Below, in pieces: positions 1 to 15,068 of a stretch of DNA of 64,000 nucleotides. The DNA is taken from NCBI RefSeq assembly GCF_022965805.1, contig NC_133108.1, positions 43,780,051 to 43,844,050 of the forward strand, written 5' to 3'. Source of the DNA: Primulina eburnea (Eukaryota; Streptophyta; Magnoliopsida; Lamiales; Gesneriaceae). Made by a program: the position numbers and the translations under genes. Numbering within the stretch: position 1 is the first letter of the stretch; every line of letters begins with the position of its first letter. Below the pieces are notes generated by a model, which was not told the origin of the DNA, did no database searches, and saw only the letters and a list, made by a program, of their open reading frames with translations.

Positions 1-639
1 TAACGCATGTTTTGTTGTTGCTAGATATATTTTGTCAATAGTATAATATTTTTCTATGGTTTAAGAAAAATTGTGTGACTTTGTATTATATTTTTATGGC
101 TGCTTTTCTAAATGGTTTTATTATGATTTCAAGTCACCATTTTTCATTTGTGTTTTTTTTAAAGAATTGGAATGAATATCTATAAAACGATGACATTAAT
201 AAGGCGTCTTCTCTTTATTTGAAAAAAATATTGGAAAATTTATACAAATTGTGAATCATGTGAGTTAATATTTAATTGAAGAGTGATTTATGCTTTCTAT
301 TGCTCGTATATACTTCAATTTCTTTGTTATTGTACTAAATAAATTATTTTAAAACTTTGAGTTATCATTTTTTTTTCTTATCGAGGTTCTTTGCGTTATG
401 ATTTTTTTATACGTTTTGGTTAGTATTGTTGGCGGCAATTGGTTAGTTTATATAAAAATAAGTATGAGAGTATACCAATCAAAGCCACATATTCTGGATC
501 TTCTGTTGTACGAAGAGAATAATAAATGATTTATGTGAATTATATAATTTCTTGGTTTTTCATACATATAGTCTACGAAATGCGTCAAATTTCGAACAAA
601 AAAGTTAAGACAAACATAGTGGATGAAAAAAAAGAGACA
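1..639. other. AT-rich spacer, no gene seen
   Basis: Low-complexity AT-rich sequence with short T and A runs. I see no exon with family similarity, no RNA gene and no clear transposon end before the TRIM element that follows. Exons 1-3 of the first beta-glucosidase gene are not here. Confidence 0.6.
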
Positions 640-968
640 TGTTGCACCATAGTGGTCGAACCATGGTGCTTGAGCTACTATGCGGTTTAAAAGATTTGAG
701 TTGCACCATTACTACTAGCTATAGCTTTTGGTAAAGCAGCAAGCGCTCGGTCCTACAATTGGTATCAGAGCCAAGATCACGGGTTCGATTCTCATTAATT
801 GCAAGGAGTTCAATTCTTGGGAGGAAGATTGTTGGGTGCAATAATTGTCCCTGCTTGGTAAAGCGGCCGAACCGTGGTGTTTGAGCAGATGTGAGGTTTA
901 AAAGATTTGATTTGCACCATTACTACTAGCTATAGCTTTTGGTAAAACAGCAAGCGCTCGGTCCAACA
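640..968 (+). mobile_element. TRIM-like miniature LTR retrotransposon
   Basis: Two related direct repeats, 640-757 and 830-968, both begin TGTTG and end in ACA after a shared stretch that includes CAGCAAGCGCTCGGTCC. Directly after the first repeat, at 760-771, lies TGGTATCAGAGC, the classical primer-binding site complementary to the 3' end of initiator tRNA-Met. A purine-rich tract (about 819-829) precedes the second repeat and acts as polypurine tract. The interior is only about 70 bp and codes for nothing, which is the hallmark of terminal-repeat retrotransposons in miniature. The left repeat lacks part of the 5' region present in the right one, and no clean target duplication remains, so it is an old copy. 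It is not Cassandra: I see no 5S rRNA-like stretch in the repeats. Confidence 0.75.
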
Positions 969-1213
969 TATTATGTCCTAATTTCTGTATGATATAATTC
1001 AAGCACATTTTTTTTATAGATATTTGAAATTAGGTCCAACTAAGTAACATGAAACATATACATATATATTAAATCATATTTAAAGCAAAATGTTAAGATC
1101 AAGAATGATTCAGATTTAAATTTCAACGAAGCACAATGAAGAAGAAATTTAAGAATTGTATGTGTACGTTAAGTGTTATGTAATGATTATGTTGCTACTT
1201 CATGGTTGTGCGA

Positions 1214-2653
1214 TGTAGTGACCCGTTCCAGAATCACCTACTAGGCAAGAACTAAGCATGCAATTAACCTAATTAACAATAATCAGAGATAACAGCGGAA
1301 AAGTCAACAAAAATAGTTATACAACCCAATCGAAGTCTAGAATAACTCCAAATAAAATATCCAATACAACCATATCGAATCAAAACAATACCGATAAACT
1401 AAACCAACCAGCTACTCAACGTCCTCCTCCTGCTCCTCCTGAGCTGTCCAACCTGAGGCCTGCCCCGTGGGAATGGGGTGTCCAAGAATAAACAAAACCG
1501 AGGACGTGAGCGATAAGAACGCCCAGTACAAAAGTATGAGTATACAGACCTATATGAAATGCACATGCTATGATCATGATACCGGGGTAGTCAAGAAACA
1601 GGAGTCACAAAAGGATCTCAACAATGCTCAGTCTAGAGGCGCCAAGTGGATAGTGCCGCGCGGTACACCTCTGGGTCACTGCATCCACTACAAGACAGAC
1701 GTGGACCTAAAATGTCCCGGACCACCGAAGCCCTCCCGACCCGTCGGCCACTGTGTACTCTCGGTGTCCATGCGTCCACAAGACAGGGCTGAGCGGCCCC
1801 AAGATATAGCTTATCTCGAAAGAGATACAGCTCAACAGTAAAGGCTATCTCGAAGGAGAATACGGCTCAACATGAAATGCAACGTGCAGTAATAAACGTG
1901 ACATAATAGCATGCATCATATGACATATATCAATGCACCACATAATCATGCAACACATATAAGAATGTATACTCAACCAGGATATCTCGGATAGTACTTT
2001 CGTACCTCTATCACAGCAAGCCTAGCCTTACGCAACACCGCTAATCAGGTCTAGAACAAGCCTACGCATCAAAAGCATACTCAATCAATACTACCATGCT
2101 CGACTAGCAAAACCAGTACTCCCTAGTACTACCAAAGGTTTAGGGTTTACCTTCGTCCGTCGACAGCCCTTTGATGTCGATTGCCTTGAAACTCAGGCGC
2201 CGCTACGCTACTACTCCTGGCAGCTCTTGGCTATCGCTCGACCAACAACTAACCCTAGAAACCTTCCAAACTCTCCAAAATGAGAGAAAACTCAAGAAAT
2301 TGGCAAGTCAAAAATGAGAAATCCGAGCACTATTTATAGGCCATGTTCGGATCCTCCGAACAACACTTCGGAACGTCCGAACGCTACGTGTCCATTGGCT
2401 CTTGACAGCTCATGATCGGATCCTCCGATCATACACTTCGGACCGTCCGAACATGCACGGAAAATGACGTGTCGATCAACACTTGACACCTATGATCGGA
2501 TTCACCGAACTACACTTCGGATCGTCCGAACTCTTCGGTGCTTCCGAACCCTCTTCGGTCCGTCCGATCATGACCATAGCCAAAATTACACCTTAAACCT
2601 TCTTAATCACCATTACTCCGTTAATTACCCAATTTGGAATTCGGGCTACTACA
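1214..2653 (-). repeat. 3' LTR of the minus-strand element
   Basis: 1,440 bp, starting TG and ending CA like typical LTRs. On the minus strand the U3 part carries eight short palindromic modules (2345-2571) followed by a TATA box at 2340-2330. Everything from about 2305 down to 1214 would be R-U5, which is unusually long (about 1.1 kb). Open frames inside the LTR (for example 1467-1841) occur identically in both LTRs and resemble no family I know; I treat them as chance. Confidence 0.93.
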
Positions 2654-2814
2654 TTCTCCCCCCCTTAAAAGATTTCGTCCTCGAAATCAAGTTTAGAGAA
2701 TGAACAAAACGAAAATAACAACATCATTACCCTCAAAATCTAAGGGACAACCCATCACTAGACGCTTGGCTAAAACCGAATGACCCATCGGAGTAGAAAC
2801 GGAAAGAATGACAT

Positions 2815-2916
2815 CTAGAGAAACATGCGGTAACTTATGACGCTTAACAAATCGTCCTGGTCACCCCAACGACCTACACTTCCCTGACTACTCTCATCAC
2901 CAAAGTGGTCAGCCAT
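2815..2916 (-). pseudogene. Short gag-like remnant in the retrotransposon interior
   Basis: The 363-bp interior contains a 33-codon frame on the minus strand beginning MADHFGDESSQGSVGRWGD and ending at TAG. It starts about 100 bases downstream of the primer-binding site, where gag would begin. The acidic, Gly/Ser-rich start fits a truncated gag N-terminus, but the stretch is too short to prove homology. The rest of the interior is noncoding apart from the G-rich polypurine tract at about 2655-2670. Confidence 0.35.
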
Positions 2917-3000
2917 TGCTACAACATAGAATAGGGAAGAATGGTAAAATGGTCAACGGAAATCCCAAAACAGAAATCTATATCCCAAAATCGTATGCAT

Positions 3001-3012
3001 GCTCTGATACCA
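3001..3012 (-). promoter_or_regulatory. Primer-binding site (initiator tRNA-Met)
   Basis: The plus strand reads GCTCTGATACCA, so the minus strand reads TGGTATCAGAGC, complementary to the 3' end of plant initiator tRNA-Met. It lies 4 bases inside the 5' LTR end, the expected place for minus-strand DNA priming, and fixes the orientation of the element. Confidence 0.85.
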
Positions 3013-3016
3013 TAAA

Positions 3017-4456
3017 TGTAGTGACCCGTTCCAGAATCACCTACTAGGCAAGAACTAAGCATGCAATTAACCTAATTAACAATAATCAGAGATAACAGCG
3101 GAAAAGTCAACAAAAATAGTTATACAACCCAATCGAAGTCTAGAATAACTCCAAATAAAATATCCAATACAACCATATCGAATCAAAACAATACCGATAA
3201 ACTAAACCAACCAGCTACTCAACGTCCTCCTCCTGCTCCTCCTGAGCTGTCCAACCTGAGGCCTGCCCCGTGGGAATGGGGTGTCCAAGAATAAACAAAA
3301 CCGAGGACGTGAGCGATAAGAACGCCCAGTACAAAAGTATGAGTATACAGACCTATATGAAATGCACATGCTATGATCATGATACCGGGGTAGTCAAGAA
3401 ACAGGAGTCACAAAAGGATCTCAACAATGCTCAGTCTAGAGGCGCCAAGTGGATAGTGCCGCGCGGTACACCTCTGGGTCACTGCATCCACTACAAGACA
3501 GACGTGGACCTAAAATGTCCCGGACCACCGAAGCCCTCCCGACCCGTCGGCCACTGTGTACTCTCGGTGTCCATGCGTCCACAAGACAGGGCTGAGCGGC
3601 CCCAAGATATAGCTTATCTCGAAAGAGATACAGCTCAACAGTAAAGGCTATCTCGAAGGAGAATACGGCTCAACATGAAATGCAACGTGCAGTAATAAAC
3701 GTGACATAATAGCATGCATCATATGACATATATCAATGCACCACATAATCATGCAACACATATAAGAATGTATACTCAACCAGGATATCTCGGATAGTAC
3801 TTTCGTACCTCTATCACAGCAAGCCTAGCCTTACGCAACACCGCTAATCAGGTCTAGAACAAGCCTACGCATCAAAAGCATACTCAATCAATACTACCAT
3901 GCTCGACTAGCAAAACCAGTACTCCCTAGTACTACCAAAGGTTTAGGGTTTACCTTCGTCCGTCGACAGCCCTTTGATGTCGATTGCCTTGAAACTCAGG
4001 CGCCGCTACGCTACTACTCCTGGCAGCTCTTGGCTATCGCTCGACCAACAACTAACCCTAGAAACCTTCCAAACTCTCCAAAATGAGAGAAAACTCAAGA
4101 AATTGGCAAGTCAAAAATGAGAAATCCGAGCACTATTTATAGGCCATGTTCGGATCCTCCGAACAACACTTCGGAACGTCCGAACGCTACGTGTCCATTG
4201 GCTCTTGACAGCTCATGATCGGATCCTCCGATCATACACTTCGGACCGTCCGAACATGCACGGAAAATGACGTGTCGATCAACACTTGACACCTATGATC
4301 GGATTCACCGAACTACACTTCGGATCGTCCGAACTCTTCGGTGCTTCCGAACCCTCTTCGGTCCGTCCGATCATGACCATAGCCAAAATTACACCTTAAA
4401 CCTTCTTAATCACCATTACTCCGTTAATTACCCAATTTGGAATTCGGGCTACTACA
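3017..4456 (-). repeat. 5' LTR of the minus-strand element
   Basis: The partner of the repeat at 1214-2653, at a constant offset of 1,803 bp with no difference found by eye. Being upstream on the minus strand it carries the functional promoter of the element. Confidence 0.93.
4133..4143 (-). promoter_or_regulatory. TATA box of the LTR promoter
   Basis: CCTATAAATAG on the minus strand, directly downstream of the cluster of TTCGGA/TCCGAA palindromes. It is duplicated at 2330-2340 in the other LTR. Position and sequence fit a plant TATA box driving the element from its 5' LTR. Confidence 0.6.
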
Positions 4457-4461
4457 TGCGA

Positions 4462-6155
4462 CATATGTATGTCATATAAAATGTTAATATTTTTCAATAA
4501 AATAGTTTTTCAAAAAGAAAAAATTCTTCATTCAGAAAAAGAAATACATGAAAAACAAATTGTGCATAATTCTCATTCTATTTATAATGGTATGAGAACA
4601 ATTCTAAAACTTTATTGACACAATATAATAGATCAATTCTGTGCATTTTATTGAGACATTAACCCAGTTTCACTTTATTTCCTCCAATATTATCTCGATA
4701 TATTTCGAGGTGACTACGAAATTGTTTTTGTCTCTTTTTTAGTCAAAGTGTCTAACCAGCTAATTCATAACATATATGATGGTAGCATAGAAAACTCCTC
4801 GTCAAATAAATTCACTTAGCCAAATATTGAAATTCAAAAAAATTTCTACAATATTTTATCAAATTAATTTTGACTATCATAAAATGCTCATGAAATCTAA
4901 GTGGTTATATTATTAGATGAGATATTGAATAAGACAAATACTTTGACATATATTTGAATGATATCTCATATGCATAACTTAATTACATTATTCGTATCTC
5001 TTCTCAATATTTTTAAAATACAATAATTAATTTTGTATATCGTTCCACAAGATATAAAATATTATAAAACAAAATATAAACTCGATATAAGAAAATTTGT
5101 TTTGTTTCAATTAATAATATAATATTATGTTCTAAACGCAATAAATGATATTGAAACTATATCATCCTCATGACATGATGCACGCAATCATTATTTCAAA
5201 GCTTCCAAAAAATGACGATCAAGATGACTTTCTTGAATTGCGTCAAATTAAATGAGAACACAATTCTAGGATATAGCCATTTGAAGAGATTTCAAGTATT
5301 TTTCTCACAGTGATTGAGAAATAGTTGTTAAAAATTTGTTAACCTTATAGCTATATGTTGTAATATCGATACTAAATATATAAAAATGATATCACAAATA
5401 TCACAATATTTGAAGAAGGTGCAACACTATTCATTGGTTATGTTGTTGAAAAATATATATGTTATACATACTTTTAGTCACAAGTGAAAACTTATCACGA
5501 GTAAAAGCATTTTTTCTTAGGAGTTATAGTTGATGATTTTCAAAAACTGAAAAATCATTTAACAACAAAAAAATATTCGGAAAAATAAGATTATCAGATA
5601 GAAACAATGTAGAAAACCGAAAAAATATCGTGATAAAGAAGCAAATTTTGAGCATGTCAGATCTCGGATAAAGATTGTAAATAACATAAAAGATGTTAAA
5701 GACGATCAGATACTTGCTGAGCATACCAAAATAGTTATATGCATATTATAACAAACTACGACAAAGAGTTGCTGAGTTATCAAAATCAACCAAGAAGCAT
5801 ATTGGAAAGTGTGTCGAGTGGATAAGATAATTTCTCTGATTCATATACCATCTATGGTCATGATTTTTTTATTTTATATGGCTTGGTTTGTTTCAGCTGA
5901 GAAATATTATTAGCCATGTTTTAATTCAAATAAATATTATCAAAATTTCGTACATATATTTTCAGTAGTTTAGGTTTTTACGTGCAACGCACGTGCATTT
6001 TTCTAGTATTATGAAATAAATACATCTCTCGGAAGTTGAGAACAGGGAATTTGCTACGTACATAGAGTATATACTCCGTTACTATAAAATAAACTGCTTG
6101 ATTCAATGATTTTTTTGGTTTCTAAGTACGTTTGCCTGCAACTCTTCTGTTGCAG
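4462..6155. other. AT-rich spacer or giant intron ending in a Helitron terminus
   Basis: No coding sequence with recognisable homology. The stretch is very AT-rich and carries a Helitron 3' end at 5980-6006. If the first beta-glucosidase gene is complete, its exons 1-3 lie upstream of the window and this whole region, with the retrotransposons, would be its third intron. Confidence 0.5.
5972..6006 (+). mobile_element. Helitron 3' terminus
   Basis: A short perfect hairpin, ACGTGC (5980-5985), loop AAC, GCACGT (5989-5994), is followed 8 bases later by CTAG (6003-6006) and then T. This is the standard Helitron 3' end: subterminal hairpin, CTRR terminus, insertion before T. I could not locate the matching 5' TC end, so the length of the element is unknown; no Rep/helicase coding sequence is visible, so it would be non-autonomous. 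Confidence 0.65.
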
Positions 6156-9145
6156 GAGGATGTGAAACTGATGTCTCACTTGGGTTTGGAGGCCTTTAGA
6201 TTCTCCATATCATGGTCAAGACTCATTCCCAGTAAGCGATCTTGCACCATGATAGACATGAAAAACCTGCAGTTTTTTTATTCTTTTACTTGCATGATGT
6301 TTGTTTTCCTATAGATGGAAGAGGACCGGTAAATCCTCTGGGGTTGCAATTCTACAATAATTTCATCAATGAACTAATACGCCATGGTGACAAGTGATTT
6401 TCCTTCAAATATTTTAAGCTGATTTTTATGTTTTACTCGCGATTCAAATGTTCTACGTTTATGATCATGCAGGAATCCAACCACATGTTACTTTGAATCA
6501 CATTGATCTGCCACAAGCACTTGAAGATGAGTATGAGGGATGGCTTAGTAGGAAGATAGTGTATGTCTGAATCTATAATTTACATGCATACACAAGCAGG
6601 TTTTATATATGTACCAACTATATGTTTGCAACTGCAGGAAGGACTTCACTACGTATGCTGATGTGTGTTTTAGGGAATTTGGTGACAGGGTTTTGCACTG
6701 GACGACTGTTAATGAAGCCAGTATATTCGCTATTGGTGGTTATGACCAAGGATTGAGTCCCCCAGGAAGGTGTTCACCGCCATTTCCAAATGTTTGTTCA
6801 ATGGGTAATTCCTCTACTGAACCATATATTGTGGGGCATAATATCATCCTGGCTCATTCAGCTGTTGCGACATTGTATAAGAAAAAATACAAGGTATTTA
6901 TTCGTGTTTTCTGATTTAGTTTGGTTGATGAAATTATATGTTTATGATGTTGCATCCTCAAGTTTAGATTCTTTTTACCAAACCACATACGACGGGGATA
7001 GGAAAAATTATAATTTTCATCATGTAAGTTGACCTGATTGTGATTTTACCCTTTTACGTAGTCGAATTACAAACTTTGCACACTGTCTTTGCATGTTATG
7101 TGATTTTAGTTCTTTGTTCTGCAATTTTAGTTACTTTTTGCACAAGGTGTTTTGTGGCGTTAACGTGACAATGAACCTTGCTTATTTTTTTCTCCAAATA
7201 TTGTTAACATGTCTAGTACTACATCAGTAGTACTCTAGCGAAAAGAAAACGACTAAAAGGTTATAACCAAAATTGCAATGAAGCCAACTTAAAGGACTAA
7301 TTTTACTGTTTTCCCATCTGAGAAATGCAAGTTTATGGTTACTTCTAGCATTTGTAATTAATGACGGCACACAACGAAAAAGACACTCAAGTATTCTTGA
7401 GTTTCTAAGTTCATGTTGTCCCAATGTGACATTTTTCAATGCAGGGCACACAAAGAGGTTACATTGGATTTAACATATATAATCTTTGGATGATTCCTCG
7501 CACAAATTCGATAGCGGATGTAATTGCAACTCAAAGAGCTAATGATTTTTATATGGGTTGGTAAGATGTCCTCTTTCATACATAGCAACATTTAGTTTTT
7601 ATTTCCTTTCATTACATACCTTCGAGTACTAGTTTCTCATCATCGCTTTGGTGTGTAAGATAATTTGCACACGATCGATCATACTGGCACATCATGCAGG
7701 TTACTGGATCCGCTAATATTTGGTGAATATCCTGAGATAGTAAGAAAGAATGCCGGGACAAGAATTCCAGCCTTCACAAAGGCTGAGTCGAAGCGAATAA
7801 AGGATACCATTGACTTCATTGGAGTGAACCACTACACAACTGCTTTTGTCAAGGACAATCCCGGTTCCCTTCAAACAGACGACAGGGATTTGATCGCAGA
7901 TATGGCAATTGACTTGCAAAGTATAGCTTCCGTGATTCCCTTGAATTTACTTAGATTTTCTTGAACAGAGTTCAAATTTAAATGGCTATCTTGCTCTAGA
8001 GCTTATTCAGTTTGTATGAATTCTCGTCATGTTGATGTTCTTTTCTTTAGAAGGATTAATCTTTGGGAAACAGATTTTACTCTGTAATCTGAACTAGTTG
8101 AGGCACTGTACTTTGTTCATACATGTACTTATCTGCGCAGAGAGATATTTTACGTTTGCTAAAACTATCTCACTCTTCATTTTCTTTCAGTGGCTGTAGA
8201 GAAAATCCCTTTGCCATTGCCAGATCAGGTAAAATTTGAAAAGCAGTATATTCTTTTGTAAATAATTTACTAATACCCTTTTGAGTTTTTTGTTTGTTTG
8301 TCTCAGAATCCTGTGCATCCTTGGGGTCTTTATGGATTGCTGGAGTATCTGAAACAAGTTTATGGCAACATTCCTGTTTATATCCATGAAAATGGTTGTT
8401 TCCTCTCTCTCCCTCTTCGCACACCGTTAGACACTGCACATATCTGGTGAATCATTCCTGAGAATTTGATTATCGAAAAGTGCCATCAGAAACCAACAAG
8501 ATAACTAAACATTCTAAATCCCATGCTCTAAGCATCTCGTCATAAACTGAGACCTTGACAATTGACATAAGAAAGTGGCATAAGGGGTGCAGTTGACACC
8601 TCTCAACCATCAAGAAACTTCATTTTGAATTATAACGTGCTTTTGCAGTCATAATATACTTTACGACGTTTGAAATATTTTGCAGGTCAGAAAATACGTC
8701 GTAATGGAACTTTGGAAGACACTGCAAGGGTTGAATATTTGCATGCTTACATTGGGGCTGTGCTTGAAGCTCTGAGGTAAGCTCAATTGCTAGGCCCTTA
8801 AAATATTAGAATACGAAGCATTAGCTTACAGAGAATTTGATATGGATTTCTTCTCTTTTTTGTCAATTTTGTTACTTTTATATATTTCTGGACTCTCATG
8901 ATCGTCGCTTTGGAAGGAATGGATCGAACACGAAGGGATATTTTGTATGGACATTCTTAGATTGTTTCGAATTACTGGACGGCTTCGAATCAAGCTACGG
9001 GATGTACTACGTAGATTTGGACGACAAAGATTTGAAGAGAAATCCGAAGCTTTCAGCGCATTGGTATTCTAATTTCTTGAAGGGGAATAGCATGGAATCA
9101 CAAGATATTGCTAAACTGGGGGACAACCCTTCTCTTTTTCTATAA
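6156..9145 (+). CDS. GH1 beta-glucosidase (BGLU11-like), exons 4-13
   Basis: Family 1 glycoside hydrolase, probably a secreted or vacuolar retaining beta-glucosidase; substrate unknown. Ten exons in phase: 6156-6231, 6315-6386, 6473-6560, 6638-6893, 7445-7560, 7700-7920, 8191-8228, 8307-8394, 8686-8776, 8917-9145 (TAA). They match exons 4-13 of the next gene in order and phase, and all lengths except exons 10 and 13 are equal. The acid/base glutamate lies in TTVNEAS (exon 7), the nucleophile glutamate in YIHENG (exon 11). The product would be about 425 residues without the N-terminal part. The signal peptide exon and exons 2-3 are absent from the window; retroelements and a Helitron end lie directly upstream. 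Either the first exons lie beyond position 1 or they were lost. All visible splice sites and the frame are intact, which argues against an old pseudogene. Confidence 0.85.
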
Positions 9146-9610
9146 TCATGGTTTCTTGATATTTCTCATCAGTGATTTGTAATTTGGAGAATATGTGAAA
9201 GATTTTTATGTTATGTTCACTCTCTAGTTGGGAACTGATGGTTTCAAATATATAAAGGAAGCATATAAATTTTATTTTATTTTAGTACAAAAAAAGGTAC
9301 ATTCGGTCCTTAGACAAAAAGTGAGACCAACTAGGCCACAAGCATAATCTAATGCGCTTCGGGTTGGGAGCGAGTCAGAGTATTTTTTTTTTAACCCGGC
9401 AGAGATAGAGTACAAGAATACTTTTTTAAACAATATTATAATGTCATATTTTATGAGAAAAAATTTATAAATAGAGATGTCTTCAAAATATATACATTGT
9501 ATATTTTTCGAATGAATTGTGGGAAAATAATTTGATATTTAAAAGTATGATCACATTTAAAATCTAGTCATGAGAAAATTAAGTGAGAAAATTAAGTCAT
9601 ATATGTAAAT

Positions 9611-9792
9611 GAGCAGGTCTCTTGTGAGATGATTTCATACTTTTTATCTGTGAAACAGATCAACCCTACCGATATTAATAATAAAAAGTAATACTCTTAA
9701 CATTAAAAGTAATACTTTTTCATAGATAACACAAATAAGAGATCTGTATCATAAAATACGACATGAGAGACTGTCTCACACAAGTTTTTGTC
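9611..9792 (-). mobile_element. MITE, GTGAGAC family, degenerate copy
   Basis: A minus-oriented, mutated copy of the roughly 182-bp element seen best at 33574-33755. The core with paired AAAAGTAATAC motifs and the terminal AAGTTTTTG block are recognisable. Flanking 9-mers TATGTAAAT and AACGTAAAT still share their last six bases, consistent with a decayed 9-bp target duplication. Confidence 0.7.
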
Positions 9793-10110
9793 AACGTAAA
9801 TATCACTTGTCATATGTTTATAAACATGATTTATAATTTATGAGTTCAAAGGGTAATTTAATAAACTATTGTGATGGAAAGCGCTGTTTAAAGAAATATT
9901 TAAAATAAGTTAAACGTTTTGACCACGAATGTGCTTTTAAATTCAAATATTTAGTAAGATGTTTAAAATATTTACAAATATTGTTATTATTTAATTTAAA
10001 TTAAAAAAAGGAATCTTGTCTTACATAATCTTTTCAAAAAATTAGAATTATGTGAGTTTACTTTTTCAGTGGCTGTAGCCTGTAGAATATTAAAAAGCAT
10101 ATACTATTCG

Positions 10111-10114
<4 letters not shown>

Positions 10115-10165
<51 letters not shown>
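10115..10165. repeat. TA microsatellite
   Basis: About 25 uninterrupted TA dinucleotides, some 140 bases upstream of the second glucosidase start codon. Such tracts are length-unstable and it may affect promoter spacing. Confidence 0.9.
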
Positions 10166-10167
<2 letters not shown>

Positions 10168-10306
10168 CTGGTGCACAATATAAATATATATTTGCCGGAT
10201 ACACCTTGAATGTGACAATGTCATGCAAGCCGTCAGCTAAATGGTTTATATGTGAATATTTTACTCAAATTCCACAGAGTAGTATCCGGCGAGTTTTTTT
10301 CCAGCT

Positions 10307-14209
<3,903 letters not shown>

Positions 14210-15068
14210 TCTATATCGGGTTATCATGATTTGGAAAATAATTTGGGATTTCTATGTTATAGTTCATCTTATATAGTTTGATTATGTTTGAAGTAAAATT
14301 CCCTTCAAAGAAATAATTATAGATTATCTTTGACCCTGCCGAGAAGTCGCTAGCAACTATCTTGTATCTTAGTTTTGATGTCACGTTTTTTAGATGTTGC
14401 AAACAATGACTTCACAAAAAACATGATATTTGTAAAATATCGAAGAATATGTTTTAATAATGGACATTGATTATCTGTTATCAATCAAATTCGCAAGCAT
14501 TTGGTCAATGTCTCCAACTAACTTCTTTACTTTGACACAGATTTCGCACCAGAATTGTACAAGTTTGCAGTACACACAACCTATCCTCGACTCGTTTATT
14601 CAAATTTCACGTTGGAAGAAATGTTGTCAGTATATTTTATTATAATTCATGTACAATCTATTGATAAATATTGGAACATATTTATGCGATCTTCATTTCT
14701 TTGAATACTTTTTTGGGTTTTTGTGGTTGTTTATTGTACCTATAAGGTCCTGTAAAATGTTCTTTTTGAAAATTTTGTTATCTTGTCACGAATTTCTCAT
14801 GTCCTACAAATCTTTGCGTGTGAGTAAAGATTAATTTCCTGAGGCAAAAAAGTGCTGCCATCAATTTTGAACACATGAGCTGTTGCATGGAACCAGAGAT
14901 ATAAACTGAGTACAAAATCATTTTTCATTACCTGACATCAGCTGTATATGATCGAACATACAAGTTATATCAAAGATAACATATGACAGAAGAAATGCAT
15001 CCTTGCGAAACATAACTGGGGAGAGGGTGTGACCAAAGTTTAATGCACGCCCCTATGATTAGACTGTC
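14210..15068. other. Convergent 3' flanks, no gene
   Basis: Lies between the stop codon of the second glucosidase and the stop codon of NOP16 on the opposite strand. It holds the two 3' UTRs and AT-rich spacer. The short open frames here have no recognisable similarity. Confidence 0.6.

Larger units (their letters stand above)
1209..4461 (-). mobile_element. Young non-autonomous LTR retrotransposon with giant LTRs
   Basis: Two 1,440-bp direct repeats (1214-2653 and 3017-4456) look identical by eye and begin TGTAGTG and end CTACTACA. They enclose only 363 bp. The 5-bp target duplication TGCGA is intact on both sides (1209-1213 and 4457-4461). The orientation is minus: reading that strand, the LTR at 4456-3017 is followed by TGGTATCAGAGC (primer-binding site) and the other LTR is preceded by a G-rich polypurine tract. 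No protease, integrase or reverse transcriptase is encoded, so mobilisation must have used proteins of another element. The absence of visible LTR divergence implies a very recent insertion. Confidence 0.95.
9146..10306. other. Spacer between the tandem glucosidase genes
   Basis: Contains the 3' flank of the first gene, a degenerate minus-oriented copy of the GTGAGAC MITE (9611-9792), a TA microsatellite (10115-10165) and the putative promoter of the second gene. No further gene seen. Confidence 0.7.

Noticed and set aside
755..800. tRNA gene suggested by TGGTATCAGAGCC and GGGTTCGATTC
   Set aside because: No cloverleaf can be formed; the first motif is the TRIM primer-binding site and the second is chance or a decayed piece.
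1397..1401. Degenerate ABC signature as a sign of a dead transporter (protein residues 1397-1401 of the ABCC gene; coordinates here are residues)
   Set aside because: VGQRQ in the second nucleotide-binding domain is the normal form in plant ABCC proteins; Walker A and B are intact.
1467..1841. A 124-codon open frame, repeated identically at 3270-3644
   Set aside because: It lies inside the LTRs, is on the strand opposite to the element's transcription, and shows no domain. Its identity in both places only reflects LTR identity.
2464..2703. Open frame over the palindromic array of the LTR
   Set aside because: Composition is dictated by the repeated TTCGGA/TCCGAA modules; antisense to the element, no family features.
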